Shown here: positions 1-12,386 of the stretch, one piece after another | Position numbering within the stretch: position 1 is the first letter of the stretch | How the letters are laid out: the number at the start of each line of letters is the position of its first letter | DNA from: Toxorhynchites rutilus septentrionalis | Lineage: Eukaryota > Arthropoda > Insecta > Diptera > Culicidae | Direction: 5' to 3' | Length of the DNA: 64,000 nucleotides | NCBI RefSeq assembly: GCF_029784135.1 | Contig: NC_073746.1 | Location: 36,809,378-36,873,377 of the forward strand | The notes under the pieces: generated by a model | Told to the model about the DNA's origin: nothing | The model's input: the letters and a program-made list of their open reading frames with translations, nothing else | The model's database searches: none | Position numbers and translations under genes: made by a program

Positions 1-486
1 GAGTGGCGTTCGCACTCGGAGGAAAAGACTGTCACCAGCAGTGCCACAGGAAGCACGCTCAAACCTTTGGCAAATCCTATCGCTCGCTCCGGGTCAAACT
101 ACGACAACATCTTCATGAACAATAACACAAACACGCCACTGCTTTCGCGTGTTTCAAAGCAGCAAACGGTTTGGATGAATGCCAACCAAATAAGTCGACA
201 TCGGTCCACCAGCAGAGAAATTGAACCTTCTCCGAAAAAGGATAATCCGCCTCCACCACCGGCACCGGAAGGTGGAATGTCAGCCCAGCAGCAACTGTAC
301 GATCGTCGTCTCAACCGGTCATTCGAGACGGCTCAAGGATTGAGTCGGAACAGCAAAATTTCCCAATTACGTCGCTCGACCCCTCAACTGAATGGCGAAG
401 AGGACGATTCACTGAGGGACGATTTGTCTCGTAACTCCATGTCGTGCTGCAACAAATTGCTCATGTTTTACTGGCAAAATCGATAA
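1..486 (+). CDS. 3' terminal coding exon of an unidentified host gene (partial)
   Basis: The frame is open from the first base of the window and ends at a TAA at 484-486, giving about 161 residues with no stop. It has no in-frame ATG near its left edge and therefore continues upstream of the window. The sequence is hydrophilic and Ser/Arg/Asn-rich, with a proline run (PPPPPAPEG, codons near 250-275), an acidic patch (GEEDDSLRDD) and a Cys-containing end (SCCNKLLMFYWQNR). There is no membrane segment or enzyme motif. Such composition fits a disordered cytoplasmic tail, for example of a receptor or channel, but that is inference. Codon use is balanced and richer in G+C than the flanking A+T-rich DNA, which supports real coding. 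I do not recognise the family. Confidence 0.7.
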   Translation, partial: EWRSHSEEKTVTSSATGSTLKPLANPIARSGSNYDNIFMNNNTNTPLLSRVSKQQTVWMNANQISRHRSTSREIEPSPKKDNPPPPPAPEGGMSAQQQLYDRRLNRSFETAQGLSRNSKISQLRRSTPQLNGEEDDSLRDDLSRNSMSCCNKLLMFYWQNR

Positions 487-1432
487 AGAAAGTAGAGGTT
501 GTAGAAGTCCAACCGAAGTAGTTACATCGACTGATTTTATGTTGCCTTTCACGAACACAAAAACGAATGTTCGATTGCGTTTTGTTTCGTATTTGTGAAT
601 ATTTTACAGTAGTTTGATGGTTTCGAATTTACTGAAGTTGTGAAGTTTTTGGGAGGTGGAAAAGCGTGACAATATGCGTATGGATAGAAGCAGGAACATT
701 GGTTTCTAGTCAAAACTAGTCGTATGTATTTACAGGAGATACTCATACAAGCACACATACACACACACCCACACACACATCGTATCCATTTTTGGCACTG
801 AGCAAAATAATAACCGTACTAATTGTTAACTTATTCGAAACGAAATTGTGCTAAAAGTCTGAAGGAACCATTAGAAGTTAGTCTCAAACGAACCTTCTAG
901 CGTACACAGTGAGCTCTAATCCTTTCGATAATCAAAATTTAGTGAGTTATGAAGCATAACGATACGAAGATAATAATATTTGTAACCGTAGGAGAAAACA
1001 CTTTGTGATATTAGTTAAAATAACGTTCTTTGTATTTGCAACTGATTTATTTTGACAAGCTGTTTCGCATGCAAATTTGAGATATAGTATTCAGCTACAT
1101 GTGTCAAAGCATAGTTGTAGTTTAAACTAGAATAACTAATATATACACCACGTGGAAGAGATATTTATAAACTTTTTTCAAAGCAACAAGAGTGAAACTC
1201 GAGCCATATTTTTTCGGTAGTGAATTATGCGAATATTTAGGATTGGAAATTATTACTAAATATATTGGTGCATCATTTACACAGTTTTTTAAGTATGTTT
1301 TAAAAATCGTGTTTTTCATTATTTTTTAAATTATAGTATATGACTCTAGCCTCAAAGGAATTTTAATTGTTACACCTTTAATGATATGTGCAAAGGCCAA
1401 CAATGCGCATTTTTGTTCGATATTGAAATAAA
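487..1432 (+). other. Probable 3' UTR of the gene ending at 486
   Basis: A+T-rich sequence without open frames follows the stop codon. The first canonical AATAAA hexamer in a suitable context lies at 1427-1432 and would give a UTR of about 950 bp. No transcript evidence is available, so the end is a guess. Confidence 0.4.
748..780. repeat. CA-rich microsatellite in the 3' UTR
   Basis: Imperfect ACACAC stretch interrupted by single T and C bases. The antisense open frame over it is an artefact of the simple sequence. Confidence 0.7.
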
Positions 1433-3342
1433 ATATTTGTACTCTTAATGTCGTATGGTGTTTCTTTTCTTCAACAACTTCCTGGAAGTAAATGGAACCA
1501 CGAGATTTAGGAGATTCTCGAGAGGAGATTCCACGGATCCAGATTTTATTCCTGACTCGGTTTATAATAATAATTCTGGTCAAAACAAATATCGTTTTTA
1601 TTTGGAGTTATATTACTGATCAGAAGGAAGCGTAAATCATGCAATGTAAAACAGAATTTTTTTTTCCATTTTGGAATTTGAAACAATTCGGAAATATTGT
1701 ATTGTTTTGAAAAGAAAACATCGGTACTCAACCGATGCTCCGTTGCCGACAGTGGCGCAAAGCTTGTTCAAGGAGGGCAAGTGTCTTATCTAAATTCATA
1801 TTATCTCTCATCATCTTTTACCGTCCATGAGCCGTAAGAGTGCAGTTAAACTGTCTCTAAAAATTTTTCGGTACGTTATACATTACGGTTTACTGATCCA
1901 TAAAGGATTCAAATTAACAAAAACTAGGTAGAATACACATTTTTCTATCGTTTTCTCGTGTCCGAGAGGTACAGTATTTAAATATCACTGCTAATCGAAC
2001 GAGCGGTCGCTCGAAATGCAAATGGATTGACAACAATAAACAAACCATTTGCGATTTCAAATTACAGTATTTACTCATCAGTCACCTAGCTACCGACCAG
2101 ACGACAGCGAGACTTTCGAAATGATCTTTCTCAAGTTTAGTTTAGTTTTCCGAATTGGTTATTGGTTTTTTTGCATGTATTTTTCTTTTTTGAATATAAA
2201 AGAGGAATTTGATTTTTGATTCATCCCCTTAAAGTCAGAAAATACCTTTCTCATATGGAAAAAAATTAATTCATCCAGATTCTCTCAGGGAGTGATAGAC
2301 GATCTTATTTGATCAAAACATGATCCTTCTACGCATGTGTTCGAATTTCAACAATGACAGAGTTATAGAACTTTTTTTGTTTCGGACTCTGTTGCCTCAA
2401 ACTGACTCTACATTACAAAGTACGCTACGGAAGACGATTATGTTGCTTTCATTTGAAAGGTGAGAAAATTTAGTACAGGATATAGTAGTAAAACATCTAA
2501 ATTAATGGACATTTTGGAAGTGAAAAACTTAAAAGTTAGTAATTTTTAATGTGTTATTATTATTAGATTGTTTCTATCAATTAAATTGAAGCTCTTTAAC
2601 CGCTCTACAATTTGTTCACCCAACTTCTATCTTCTTTAATTTGGCTGCAATATCGATATAAAAAAAGTCCTGGTGAAAATTCAAGCAAAATCCCCAAAAA
2701 TCACGATTTTTACTCAACAGTACATACAAAAGCGACATAAATTACACCTTAACGTTGAAAGGTTACATTTCTTCTTGAAATAAGTCGTATTTGAAATATA
2801 AAAAAAAAATTATTTTTCCAAACTGTATATAATCGAGTCCAAAATTGTATATAATCGAATCACATATAATCGAGTCCGACCTGTATATAGATAACATATA
2901 ATGAGTACGAAACGCATGTGCTTTTTTATGATTTTATAAATATAACAGCTATCGCGGCGGGATTTTTTCAGTTGACATACACATGGCCACATGCGATAAA
3001 ATGTTTATTGCTCTATGTTGACGGTACGGGTAGGTAAACACACAAATGAGCGGAACAAGTTATCATCAAAGTCGAAGGTGTAATTTTTCATTTAAACAGA
3101 AATACCTCTGTATGGAAAGGTCCTACAGGAACGTTATAAGAACCTGAGAGAGAGGAGCCAGCTGAATGACAGATAGTTTGTTTTCTTCTTATCCTTTTTG
3201 CGCTTTCTCATCAAGAAAATTCAAATCGGACAATTTCAATCAAGCAAGTTGTTGTCATTCATCTATGAGAAAAGTGTTCAAACTTGACGTGAATCTTTGT
3301 TTGTGAGTACATTTGTGCGTTTTTATCCTCGATTTGGTTTTT
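1433..3342. other. Intergenic, no gene seen
   Basis: A+T-rich DNA with homopolymer runs. Near 2820-2890 the phrase TATAATCGA(G/A)TC recurs three times within 70 bp. No coding frame, RNA gene or complete transposon could be supported. Confidence 0.4.
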
Positions 3343-4205
3343 GACGTAGGACTGCGTCTAACAGGAATATATGGGGGGAAAACGAAAATTTGAACACTGA
3401 TCATGTGGGATATATTGAAAGATGTACTAGGTCAGCCCACATCATGGCTTCCAGCAGCATCGGCCCACTCAAACAAGTTTCTTTTACTTCTGACTATTTC
3501 GATATAGTTGTCCTGAAGAATTATTTCGATGATTTCTAAAACAATATCCGAAATAATAAGCAAACAAATTTTTATGATTCCTTTGCCGGATGAGATCTTG
3601 TGTGAATTTATGGGTGTTTTGGGCTCATTTGTGACTTTTTCCGATCGTTCATTTAGTATTCGCGAATTCATTCATGGTTTCCGGATTAAAAGTCAAGCTG
3701 GGCGTGAAGAAGGCATTTTCCAGCGGCGAGAGCAGTTTTCTTCGATTGAAAACAAAAGGTGTTTCGAATGTTTCGTTTTGCGGCGGTTGCTATCACTACG
3801 CTGTCAAAATATTACCGGTTCGGTTCGGTTTACTGTAGCTGTTCAGCGAAAGGTGGTGCAGAAACAAATTTGTGGATTACTAATTAGGAAACGATGTTTT
3901 TCACAGCATTTGAGATGATGTTTTGCTCTTGGCACCAAACAATCAACATGCTAATGTTGAAGGTGAAGGTTTACTCGGATGTTTTATTGCTTTACTGCTT
4001 TGATAATGGTTTGCGCATTTAGTTTGTCTACATTACATCTGCACTGTATATAAATATGAAACAATAAATTACGTATTTTGAGCTTGTTTTTCTGAAGTGA
4101 AATAACTTGACCTAAATTCGAACAAATGAAAATAAACCAATATTTATATTTTTGACAACCTTTGGCGTAGTCCTACGTCCCTCCGGTTATGTCCCCGATA
4201 TTACC
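3343..4205 (-). mobile_element. Palindrome-ended repeat element, copy F
   Basis: The left edge is the 16-bp palindrome-like GACGTAGGACTGCGTC at 3343-3358, preceded by a T-run. The right edge has GGCGTAGTCCTACGTC at 4164-4179 and then, 5 bp on, the hairpin GGTTATGTC...GATATTACC at 4185-4205. The same order of palindrome and hairpin marks the ends of four other elements in this window (12332-15133, 38600-41842, 51837-52674, 62511-63592). Strand is set so that the palindrome-only end is the right end, as in 12332-15133. The interior has no convincing protein. Exact ends are uncertain by a few bases. Confidence 0.5.
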
Positions 4206-5019
4206 CTTTACCCGACGCAATGTGCAGCGTATCTGGAATATATTATTTTATTATTATTAGTTTCTACAAGCTGCTATTTGAGGAAAGTTTTTTTTGTGTC
4301 CGATGAAAATAATAATAGGTTGACTAAAAAGAATGCAGTACCAACTGTTTGCATAGGCAGTGATCACGATTCGGAAGACAGTCTCTCGACGTTTTTTTCC
4401 TTTCATGCTCATCGCTGGTGACAAATTCATATTCAAATTTCAAATTTGGCATGCAGGTCGCTTATCAAGGCAGTAGAAGCACTGAATGTCCAATCAAATT
4501 GACCGATAGTGTTCCGTTTTCAACGGAAGTAAGATTCATGTATTATAAATCCGCCTATTGAGAGCCACAAATCATGAAATTTATAAGTAGTCACAAACCC
4601 ATTTTCTACAAAACCAGTGCACAGTCTGCGCACGATATTCAGTTTCACATTCTATTCGACCATGATACAAACGACAAAATTCCAAAATAATCCTACCGAA
4701 GCAGAAACGAACCACATAGAGAAAAAGCACTAAAACAATAACAACAGCAACATCAACGCACGTCACGTCATCCCCACTGCGCATCAGCCCATCAGTGGGC
4801 AATGAATTACAGCAGCGTAACGAAGTGAAATCATTCCTTTCCAAACAGTCAGAGCGAACACGTCCTAACGTGAAAGTGCAAGCGAAAAATACCAGAGAAA
4901 TATAGAGAACTTTTAACCTACAAATTGATAGTTTATTTCTAGTAAGTGTGTGACCATTGTTGTCGGCGGGTTTTCCTCAAACCGCCCGAACAGATAGTGA
5001 AGGTGAACCAATCAGTCTC

Positions 5020-5383
5020 GTCCACAAAACTAAAAGGTGTGATATAATTAGCTTCACCATATCAATCTTGAGCAGCGATAACATGATCCATTCGCTATAC
5101 AATCATAATTGAGTGGATTTCCAAGCTGGAACCTGCTTATACAGATTTTTGTGATTTCAATAGCTTGCTTTCAAAGCAATTTTTGAGCTATTGAAACTAG
5201 TTTTTGGATCAATAACTAACAAACATAAAACGCGTAGACATTCTATCTTTCGAATGAAGCGGTTAACATACCATTTCTATCAACTAACAATGCTCGAAAT
5301 CCTGTTTCTCTAATGTAACGCTCTCGTTCTTGAAGCTTTGAACTTACACCCCAGTATAGAAATGAAAGATGTAGTCCGACGTC
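5020..5383 (+). repeat. Palindrome-ended repeat, single-ended copy G
   Basis: About 350 bp resembles 63240-63592, sharing blocks such as GAGTGGATTTCC, ACGCGTAGACATT and GTATAGAAATGAAAGA. It ends in a degraded palindrome GATGTAGTCCGACGTC at 5368-5383 followed by AAAA. Reading the minus strand there is a TATAAG box at 5136-5141 and a TCAAT initiator-like site about 32 bp further. No hairpin end was found upstream, so this copy is truncated or rearranged. Confidence 0.6.
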
Positions 5384-6829
5384 AAAATCATTTTCACATA
5401 AAATTTCTTGCAAAAAAAATGTTATGTTAAAATTTTCTACATATTTCAATACTTCCCCTTGGTTCACCGTGACTGGTTCGCGCTGACATAAGGGCCATCA
5501 CAACAAACGCGAGCTGGCTCCTCTCTCTCAGATAAGAACCAAACGAAAGCTGGTTGATAAGGTTAATTTGATTTACTATTGAGTTGGTTAGCGAAAAATT
5601 GTGTTAGTTCACAAAATCACAGTTCATAGAAAAATCGATTTTTATTTCTTCCCGATATTGCTGTCCATTACACCTACACACATAAAGAAAACAAAATACG
5701 TAAAACATTATAATACCATTATGCTTCGGATTGTCCGATTTGGGTCAAATATACACCGTTTTGTTGGAAAATTTGTTGCCATTCTAAAGGTAGCTTCATA
5801 TTGTCTTTATCATAGAGGTCTCGGTCATTATGAGCGATAAACTCTAGCAATAGATTTTTACAATCTTCACTTTATCTCAATTTCTTATCACTCTGGAAAT
5901 TTTTGCAGTGCGAGTAAAAGGTGGTAATCGCTTGGTGCCGGGTCCGGATTATATGGTGGATGCATAAAAACATCCCAATCAAGCTCTTGGCCTTGCGTTG
6001 TTCTGATGGAACACAAAACCCCTTCTGTTGGCCAATTTTGAACGTTTCTGGTCAATTGCTAGCTTCAAAGGCACATTTGTTGACAGTTGTTACTGTGGTA
6101 ATTGTTGCTCGCAACAATCGACCTCAGACTGATAAAGTAGATCTCAAACTGCCTGCGTTATTATCACAGGCAGTAACTCAAACAATCCACGTTTTCCCTT
6201 TACGCTTGGGAAACCAGAACCAACCAAAAATCAACAAAGAATAACCAACGGGGAAAGCAAGGCTGGCTAATTGGGATCTCGTCACAAAACCAGTTTTAGA
6301 ACTCTATTGTCCCCGAAACCGACAAAAAAGAAGCTAAAGGAGACTTCTAACAAAAAAAAAGGAAAAACTTTATATGGTCTCTATAGGTTCAACAGAAATA
6401 TTTAATATTTCTTTATTAAAAACTATTTACATTTTTCTTTATTCTTTCATTTTCCCCTCTATCTCTTTCCTTTAATCTTTGAATCTCTAACCAAAAACTC
6501 CACTACACTATCCCTTCCTTATTCGGCTCTTCAAAACTATCTAAACTTCACTACTAAAAATCTTCATTCATCATTACTAAACTTTCCAGGTACTTCTCCA
6601 CCACTTAATCAATCAATCGTGCTTTGTCCGGTGCTCCATCTTCATCTTCTCACTTTCATTCCTTTAGGTTAATATGGATTGGTGGGTGTGGTATATATTT
6701 GCGTGTGTGCTATTCATTCAATATTTTTAATCACAACCAGCGGAGTAAATGCATCGTTGGAACCTAGGGGGATTTTGGGTATCTTACTTCAATCAAATCA
6801 ACACGTACGTGGAAAATCTCATTTTTCTC
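5384..6829. other. No gene seen
   Basis: Mixed-composition DNA. The small frames here do not resemble any protein I know. No terminal repeats were found. Confidence 0.3.
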
Positions 6830-6945
6830 TATATGATCATTTTTCATAATTGAGATTCGAACCGGCTACCCTTATAATGGCAGACCGGACAATCAACTCG
6901 CTCGGCTACGATCGCTACTTCTATGCTTTCGCGACCGTACCGACT
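6830..6945 (-). mobile_element. tRNA-derived SINE head (minus strand)
   Basis: Reading the minus strand, TAGCCGAGCGAGTTGA matches an RNA polymerase III box A and GGTTCGAATCT matches box B at tRNA-like spacing. No cloverleaf with a paired acceptor stem is evident, so this is a SINE or tRNA pseudogene and not a functional tRNA. The body and tail could not be bounded. Confidence 0.5.
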
Positions 6946-7327
6946 TAAATATCGTCTTGCGCAAGGAATATATATTTTTGGTTTGTTACTCACGAGTTCG
7001 CTGTCCAATCTTAACATCGATGCTACGTATACTGCTTAGGATAGAAAGGCTTCCTCCCGCTTGTCGATGCTGCTGTTGCTGAGATTAGCGGTGTTTCTTC
7101 CCGCTTGACGTGGATGTTGCTGCTGCACGGATTAGCGGAACTCCTCCACTTTCGTCGTCGCTTTTGCTGCTTCCTGCCAGCGCTTCGCAGATCAACCAGG
7201 CGCGAGATCAATTTTGTCTCAGTTATGTAATTGCCACAAAAGTGCGCAAGTACATAACATTTCTAAAGTCGATTATCGTGTGCAACAATTGCCTCAATCA
7301 TTAAGGCCATCCACCTTTAATCCCAAG

Positions 7328-7665
7328 TGCCTGATCTTGCCGGACCTTCCGTCCAACGCATATTTGGGCACAAAGCACCTGCTCTTTTGCAGAGTTTCAA
7401 ACCTAAAACAGGAACAGCTCTTTCACTCCCCCTTTGGGTGAGGATGCAGCTCAACGTTTCCACAAAAGACATGTTCCAAAACAAAGAAGAAAATACTGAG
7501 TGCCGCGTCGCTAGAATGGAATGACTTCTGTCATCCCAGTTCTATCGACGTCTAAGCACTCAGTGGAACCCTACAAATGCCTCTTGTGGAAAGTTGCCCA
7601 AAAGAAGCAGTTCCGAAGCTTTGCAGAATCAAGGGGCCGGCATATCTGAGTTTGTGTACCATGCT
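7328..7665. repeat. Long imperfect fold-back (inverted repeat) element
   Basis: The centre is at about 7527: ACTGAGTGC near 7495 pairs with GCACTCAGT near 7555, and TAGAATGGAATGAC with GTCATCCCAGTTCTA. Pairing continues outward: CAACGTTTCCACAAAAGACAT on the left matches the reverse complement of ATGCCTCTTGTGGAAAGTTG on the right, and ATCTTGCCGGACCTT matches the complement of a block near 7635. Arms of roughly 150 bp make a fold-back MITE or inverted duplication likely. No flanking duplication was confirmed. Confidence 0.55.
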
Positions 7666-7859
7666 ACAAAGTGTGAAATGTACCGAATTTTCTCTTTGTT
7701 GACCTCCATTGTTAACACCCTGTAACTCACAACTGAATGGAACAAACAAAAAACAGCAACAGATTTTTTTTGGTGTGAAATGCCACCTTCACAACGAGCC
7801 TAAACTTGAAATTGTCTGATCGATACTACGCGAGATCACTAAAATTAGCAAACGAGAAA

Positions 7860-7995
7860 ATAATGGATAACTTTTTCCCCAACCTGATATCATCATCGTT
7901 TGCAACAAAAATAGTTATTAACGTTAACACTAGTTAGTAAAAACGTGACCTGTTTTCAGATCTGGCACCCTCACTGAAAGACGTAGACCTAATTC
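7860..7995 (+). repeat. Palindrome-ended repeat, end fragment (copy H)
   Basis: TAGTTATTAACGTTAAC, then AAAACGTGACCTGTTTTC and GGCACCCTCACTGAAAGACG match the right ends of the elements at 15060-15133 and 41760-41842. The palindrome at 7980-7995 has lost its second arm (GACGTAGACCTAATTC). Only about 140 bp of the family is recognisable. Confidence 0.65.
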
Positions 7996-10762
7996 AAAAA
8001 TAACACTGCTCGTGAATGACGTTTATCTGGCATAAAAATCGATGGTTGAAACATCTGGCCTTATAATCTCATCAGGGTTTTATTTACTCTCTTGATTTAA
8101 ATTAATTCCTACTTCAAGTTCGACCGGCGGATTGATTTCGTCTCAGTGTATCATTTGTAGATCTGATTCGAATGTTCGAAAAGCTTGAGCAAGGGTTTCA
8201 TACACGAGAAGAAATATACATAAAACTATTATAAGTGTTATCTTGTGGTATAAAAATCGTCATTCTCAAAACAGAAAATATTGTAAAGCTATTCTCTAAA
8301 AAAATTCCATTTGTGTGATTTTGTAGATTAGAAAGATTAGATCCTATAGACAGATTGTAGTGAACATTTGGACAGTAATGTTTTTCAAAAGACGCACATG
8401 AAAAATTTTCAAAAACAAAAAAAATTTTTTTTTCAAAAACACAGATATTTTGGGTTTTTGGCATCTGACGTTTGTTACTACATTACTAGAACACTTTTTT
8501 TTATTCACCACCAGAGTGCGCTCATTACCGCCGGAGATCCGAGTGGGTACCAAATTACCCACGGGGTACCGAATTTGTACCAGTTCCTCTAATAATGCCA
8601 AATACCAATCAAAACACAAATAAATCGCGATGTACAATTTGTAATATAGAATTTTACTTTGAATCCAGAGTACCAAAGTGTCGGAAACCAAATCCAGAAT
8701 CTGAGTCTGAAAAAACGAAATCAGGGATGTAAACATATGGCTGAAGCCACATTTATGTGAGTTCAATTTGCTGGTGCCATGGAGAAGTCTCGTTTTTTCA
8801 CCTTACCAGTTAAAGTCAATTACTCTTAATAAAGCTTCCATCAACATACGTCGGCAAATACTGTCAAAGTTGCACGGAGAAAATTTTTTACCTTCCGTTT
8901 TCCATAGAAAACACAGCCATGATCGCTTGAAATTATTGTTTTAACATCCGGTTTGAAATGTGCTGCACTTTAACTTTACTTTTAACCCGGAAATAATGCT
9001 CGAATTCACGAAAATAGAAAGGGAAAAATCGCCAAAAAATCACGAGTCACGATCGCCGATCGTTGTTAAGCGTTCGCGGTTTTCCAAATGGTCTTACTCA
9101 ATGCCGAGCGCTAATTCAGTTTTCCAAATTGGACGTTCTCAAGGCTAGAAGGCAAATGAACTAAGACTCCTATATTTACACAGGCTCGTACACAATTATA
9201 AACAACATTTTTTTATTACATAGCATATGATTTTAGAATGTATATAATTTTATAAAATGATTCTTCAGTAGAAATTTTTGGGTTTGGGTAGAATTGTAGA
9301 AGCAGCTGAAAGTGGTTGATACTTGATATATTTTTGTACACGAGATTTGTGTCCTTATTGCCAGTATGTATCTCTTTTTCTGGACATCCAGTGTGGTCAC
9401 AGGTGAAAGTTCTACCGCCACTGTTATATACCTTTGACAACGCATAAAATCAATAACTCTCACGTTCGATTCAATCATACACAAACACTCTCCACCTAAC
9501 GGTATAAACACCGACGCGGTACTTTCTATTTAATATTTCTCTTTTGCTTTACTTTCACCCGTCAGTGCAAGCTCTGTGCTATGATTGTTTTGCAAGTATT
9601 TTCAGAATGCCCTTGTCTGTTCAATCCGGTGGCAAAATTTCCAAACGTGTAACGTTCGTGACTCATCTATAATATCCTTTCCTATTGTGTTCTATTAAGA
9701 AAAAAAATGTTACAGCACTATATCGTTGCGCAGTAACTCAGAAAGATCAGTTTAATAAAACATTTCATGGCGTATCTTCCCGAGTATGATTACGTTCCAT
9801 TCTTTTAAAAAGATCACACGAATATGTGGGTATATGTGACATACTGTGGAATGGAGTGCTACAGACAATGATCGCCGACGAAAATAAAAAGTAACAAATT
9901 ATTCATTTTCTTGAATAAACGTATGTATAAAATGTAAAAGGGGAAATGCCAAAGATCAAAACTTTATCCATGATATAAAATTATAATCAGGCACAATTTT
10001 CGTTCAAGGTTTATCCCCAATTGCAGATAATGCGTTACATAGAACACACATAATTGATACGGGAGAGGTAATTTTCTCTTATAATTGTTGTCCTAAAAGC
10101 GTGTTTGTTACACTCGAAAATCTATTATCATTTTCGCTTCATATAAATGAAACACGAAGCTCAGGCTCATCAAATTTTGATTCTATGTCTGGGGCATAAC
10201 CAGTCCGTTTTATTTTTATTTTATCTTGTTTACTGGTTCAAATAGATAGTACAAAAGTAAATTCTTATAATTATTTATCTTAAAGACAACTCGTCCGGCT
10301 GAAACCATTGTAGGGGAATGAAGTGGGACCATCATTATCAAAAATGATAAATAAGGCTGACCAGACTTACACTGCGTTTTATTTAACTCATTTAACTTGT
10401 TTACAACATAAAACATTATCGAATCTACTATTTGAATCGATTCATTATTATGACAATTTGGTTATTGGAATTAGGAACACAAATTAACAGAATTAAGAAA
10501 ATTACGTTTTTGCTTGTTGGAATTAGGACCATAGGTGCAAAATATTTTTCATCATAGGTGGTATGAATACAGCAACGCTCTCACTTTTTACATATTTCTG
10601 AAAACTAGGAAAAAATGACTGGTTCTATAATTATGAAACGCAGTGTATTACTCCTGCTGTATCCAAGTTGTATCCCTGGCGGTGTGAACATAGGGATTGA
10701 TAGTATTCTCATGAAGCAAGATCTGCCTCTCCTCTCACGCTATCCTTCTGCTTTCGTTTCAG
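7996..10762. other. No gene seen; presumed intron or intergenic DNA
   Basis: A+T-rich sequence. Near 8535-8580 GGGTACC occurs as closely spaced inverted copies. No coding frame, RNA gene or bounded transposon was identified. Confidence 0.35.
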
Positions 10763-10944
10763 GTTTGGAGTGCGACGACATGACCCCCACACTACGCCAA
10801 CTGTTCATCACCGTGCGTCAGCTTCAGCAGGATATGACCCAGGTTAAGACCCAAATTTGTGAGGAGCGTGCGCTCCGCAATCATCTACAGCAGGTACTGA
10901 TGGGACATTTGGAAAGCTATGGCACCTCGAACACGACATGCTGA
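10763..10944 (+). CDS. Candidate terminal exon encoding a coiled-coil C-terminus
   Basis: A pyrimidine-rich stretch and AG at 10761-10762 form a good splice acceptor. The open frame behind it reads LECDDMTPTLRQLF and then a heptad-like helix containing LQQDMTQVKTQICEERALRN and HLQQVLMGHLES, ending with TGA at 10942-10944. The first two bases complete a split codon, so the preceding intron would be phase 1. G+C content and codon use stand out from the flanks. Frames upstream of the AG (10615-10762) look non-coding. I could not identify the family or find the preceding exon. It may be an alternative last exon of the gene ending at 486 or of another plus-strand gene. Confidence 0.5.
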
Positions 10945-12331
10945 TAATTGATGTTGGCAATCACGTTTTTTTTTTGTGCCGAAATTGTTTTTACGGATTT
11001 TACTTCAACACAAAACCAGAAAGCTTTATAATTTTAATATCAATATCAAGTTTTAACTAGAACAGAGGTACAACAATAGTTGATTTCACATTTGTTTTCG
11101 ATTTAAAATAACAGAATAACCTTAGAGATAGAAGAGAAAGACATTAATTTCTCTGCTTTCATGTATTTTTTTTTTCCTGGACGGAAATGCTCTTCGTTTA
11201 CTTATCAATCGAAGATCAAGCGTCACATTCAGCCCATATTATTTAACTGGGATGATTTATTTACATGAAACACATATGAGATTCATAATTATTCGAGTAT
11301 GAGTAATTAAAAAGATGTTTTAGTACTGAATCATTTGCCGGTTCACTTCTTCTAAAGCTGTCCGAATGCATCCTTTACCATCAACCGCCGTTGAAAGTGA
11401 AATTTTATTGTAATTCATGCCATAATTTGGTTGAATGATAAATAATTTACGACAAAATCATAATCTGGGCAAAGCGTAAATTTCGTCGAATGATAGGATG
11501 CTGCCGGAGAGGTTTGAATTAATTGTCATACCTTTTATTGTTCGCACAATCTTGATTTCCGGGTGACCGCTAAAATAGTTTCACGAACAAAAAAAAACGG
11601 AAGAAATTAACTTTCGGCACTTTATTTGAAGGTCATTTGCCCCTCGTCGTTTCGATTGTTCGGACAACAAGCAAACTTCACAGCTAATGATGAGATACTT
11701 CCAGTGGCATTCCAGAAGCAGGAATGAACCTCTGACACAATGGAAGAGGACCGCCTTATATTGCTGGTTGTGATAGGTTTGCGCACACTGAACGGACATA
11801 AAAAGCTTTGTGCTGCTGCGCGCTGATGGGCAGTCTCATTACAGCCCACAATGCCGGCTAAACGGAAAGAAAAGTCGGAAAAGGCGTTAAGTAGGGTATG
11901 GTTTTCATGGCCACCGCTGGTTTGCTGTGGCATTTTCTGAGCAAACAAAAGCTCGCTCCGCATAGGCGGAAAGGTGTGAAAAAAAGTGATTCGGTTTGAA
12001 GTTTTGGTTCATCGCATTGGCTTTATTACGCTCTATTTTTCTGATTAATGATATATTGACTTATAGTTTGATTGGTTGCTCTGATCGAGGTGGGTCATTC
12101 GAGCAAAGAAGGCAAACTTGTAATCTTTGGAATGACGTAATGTGTTTTGCATTCTTCCTAAGATTTACCGGAAGTTGATCATTTAGCACAACTTACCATC
12201 CAGCAAAATTTAAACGCAATTTGCAGAAGCGTCTCGTGAGTAAATTGACTAGTTGTGCACCTATGGTGAAAAAGAGCAACTCAAAATTTCAAAGTTTTTA
12301 CTCAAAATTGCTTGATTGAAATTAAAAAATA
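10945..12331. other. 3' flank of the coiled-coil exon; no further gene seen
   Basis: A+T-rich DNA. No canonical AATAAA stands out soon after the stop. A minus-strand open frame at 11622-11963 shows no recognisable protein and was not called. Confidence 0.3.
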
Positions 12332-12386
12332 TATAGGAGGTTGTGTTCAAGACACGACCGCATTGTTGACGTAGAACTACGCTGTA

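Noticed and set aside
6830..6945. A functional tRNA gene
   Set aside because: Box A and box B are present but no paired acceptor stem can be drawn; a SINE fits better. The same applies to 24783, 35825, 40088, 44930, 47330 and 57045.
11622..11963. 113-codon minus-strand frame as a gene
   Set aside because: No familiar motif and no supporting splice or transcript signals.
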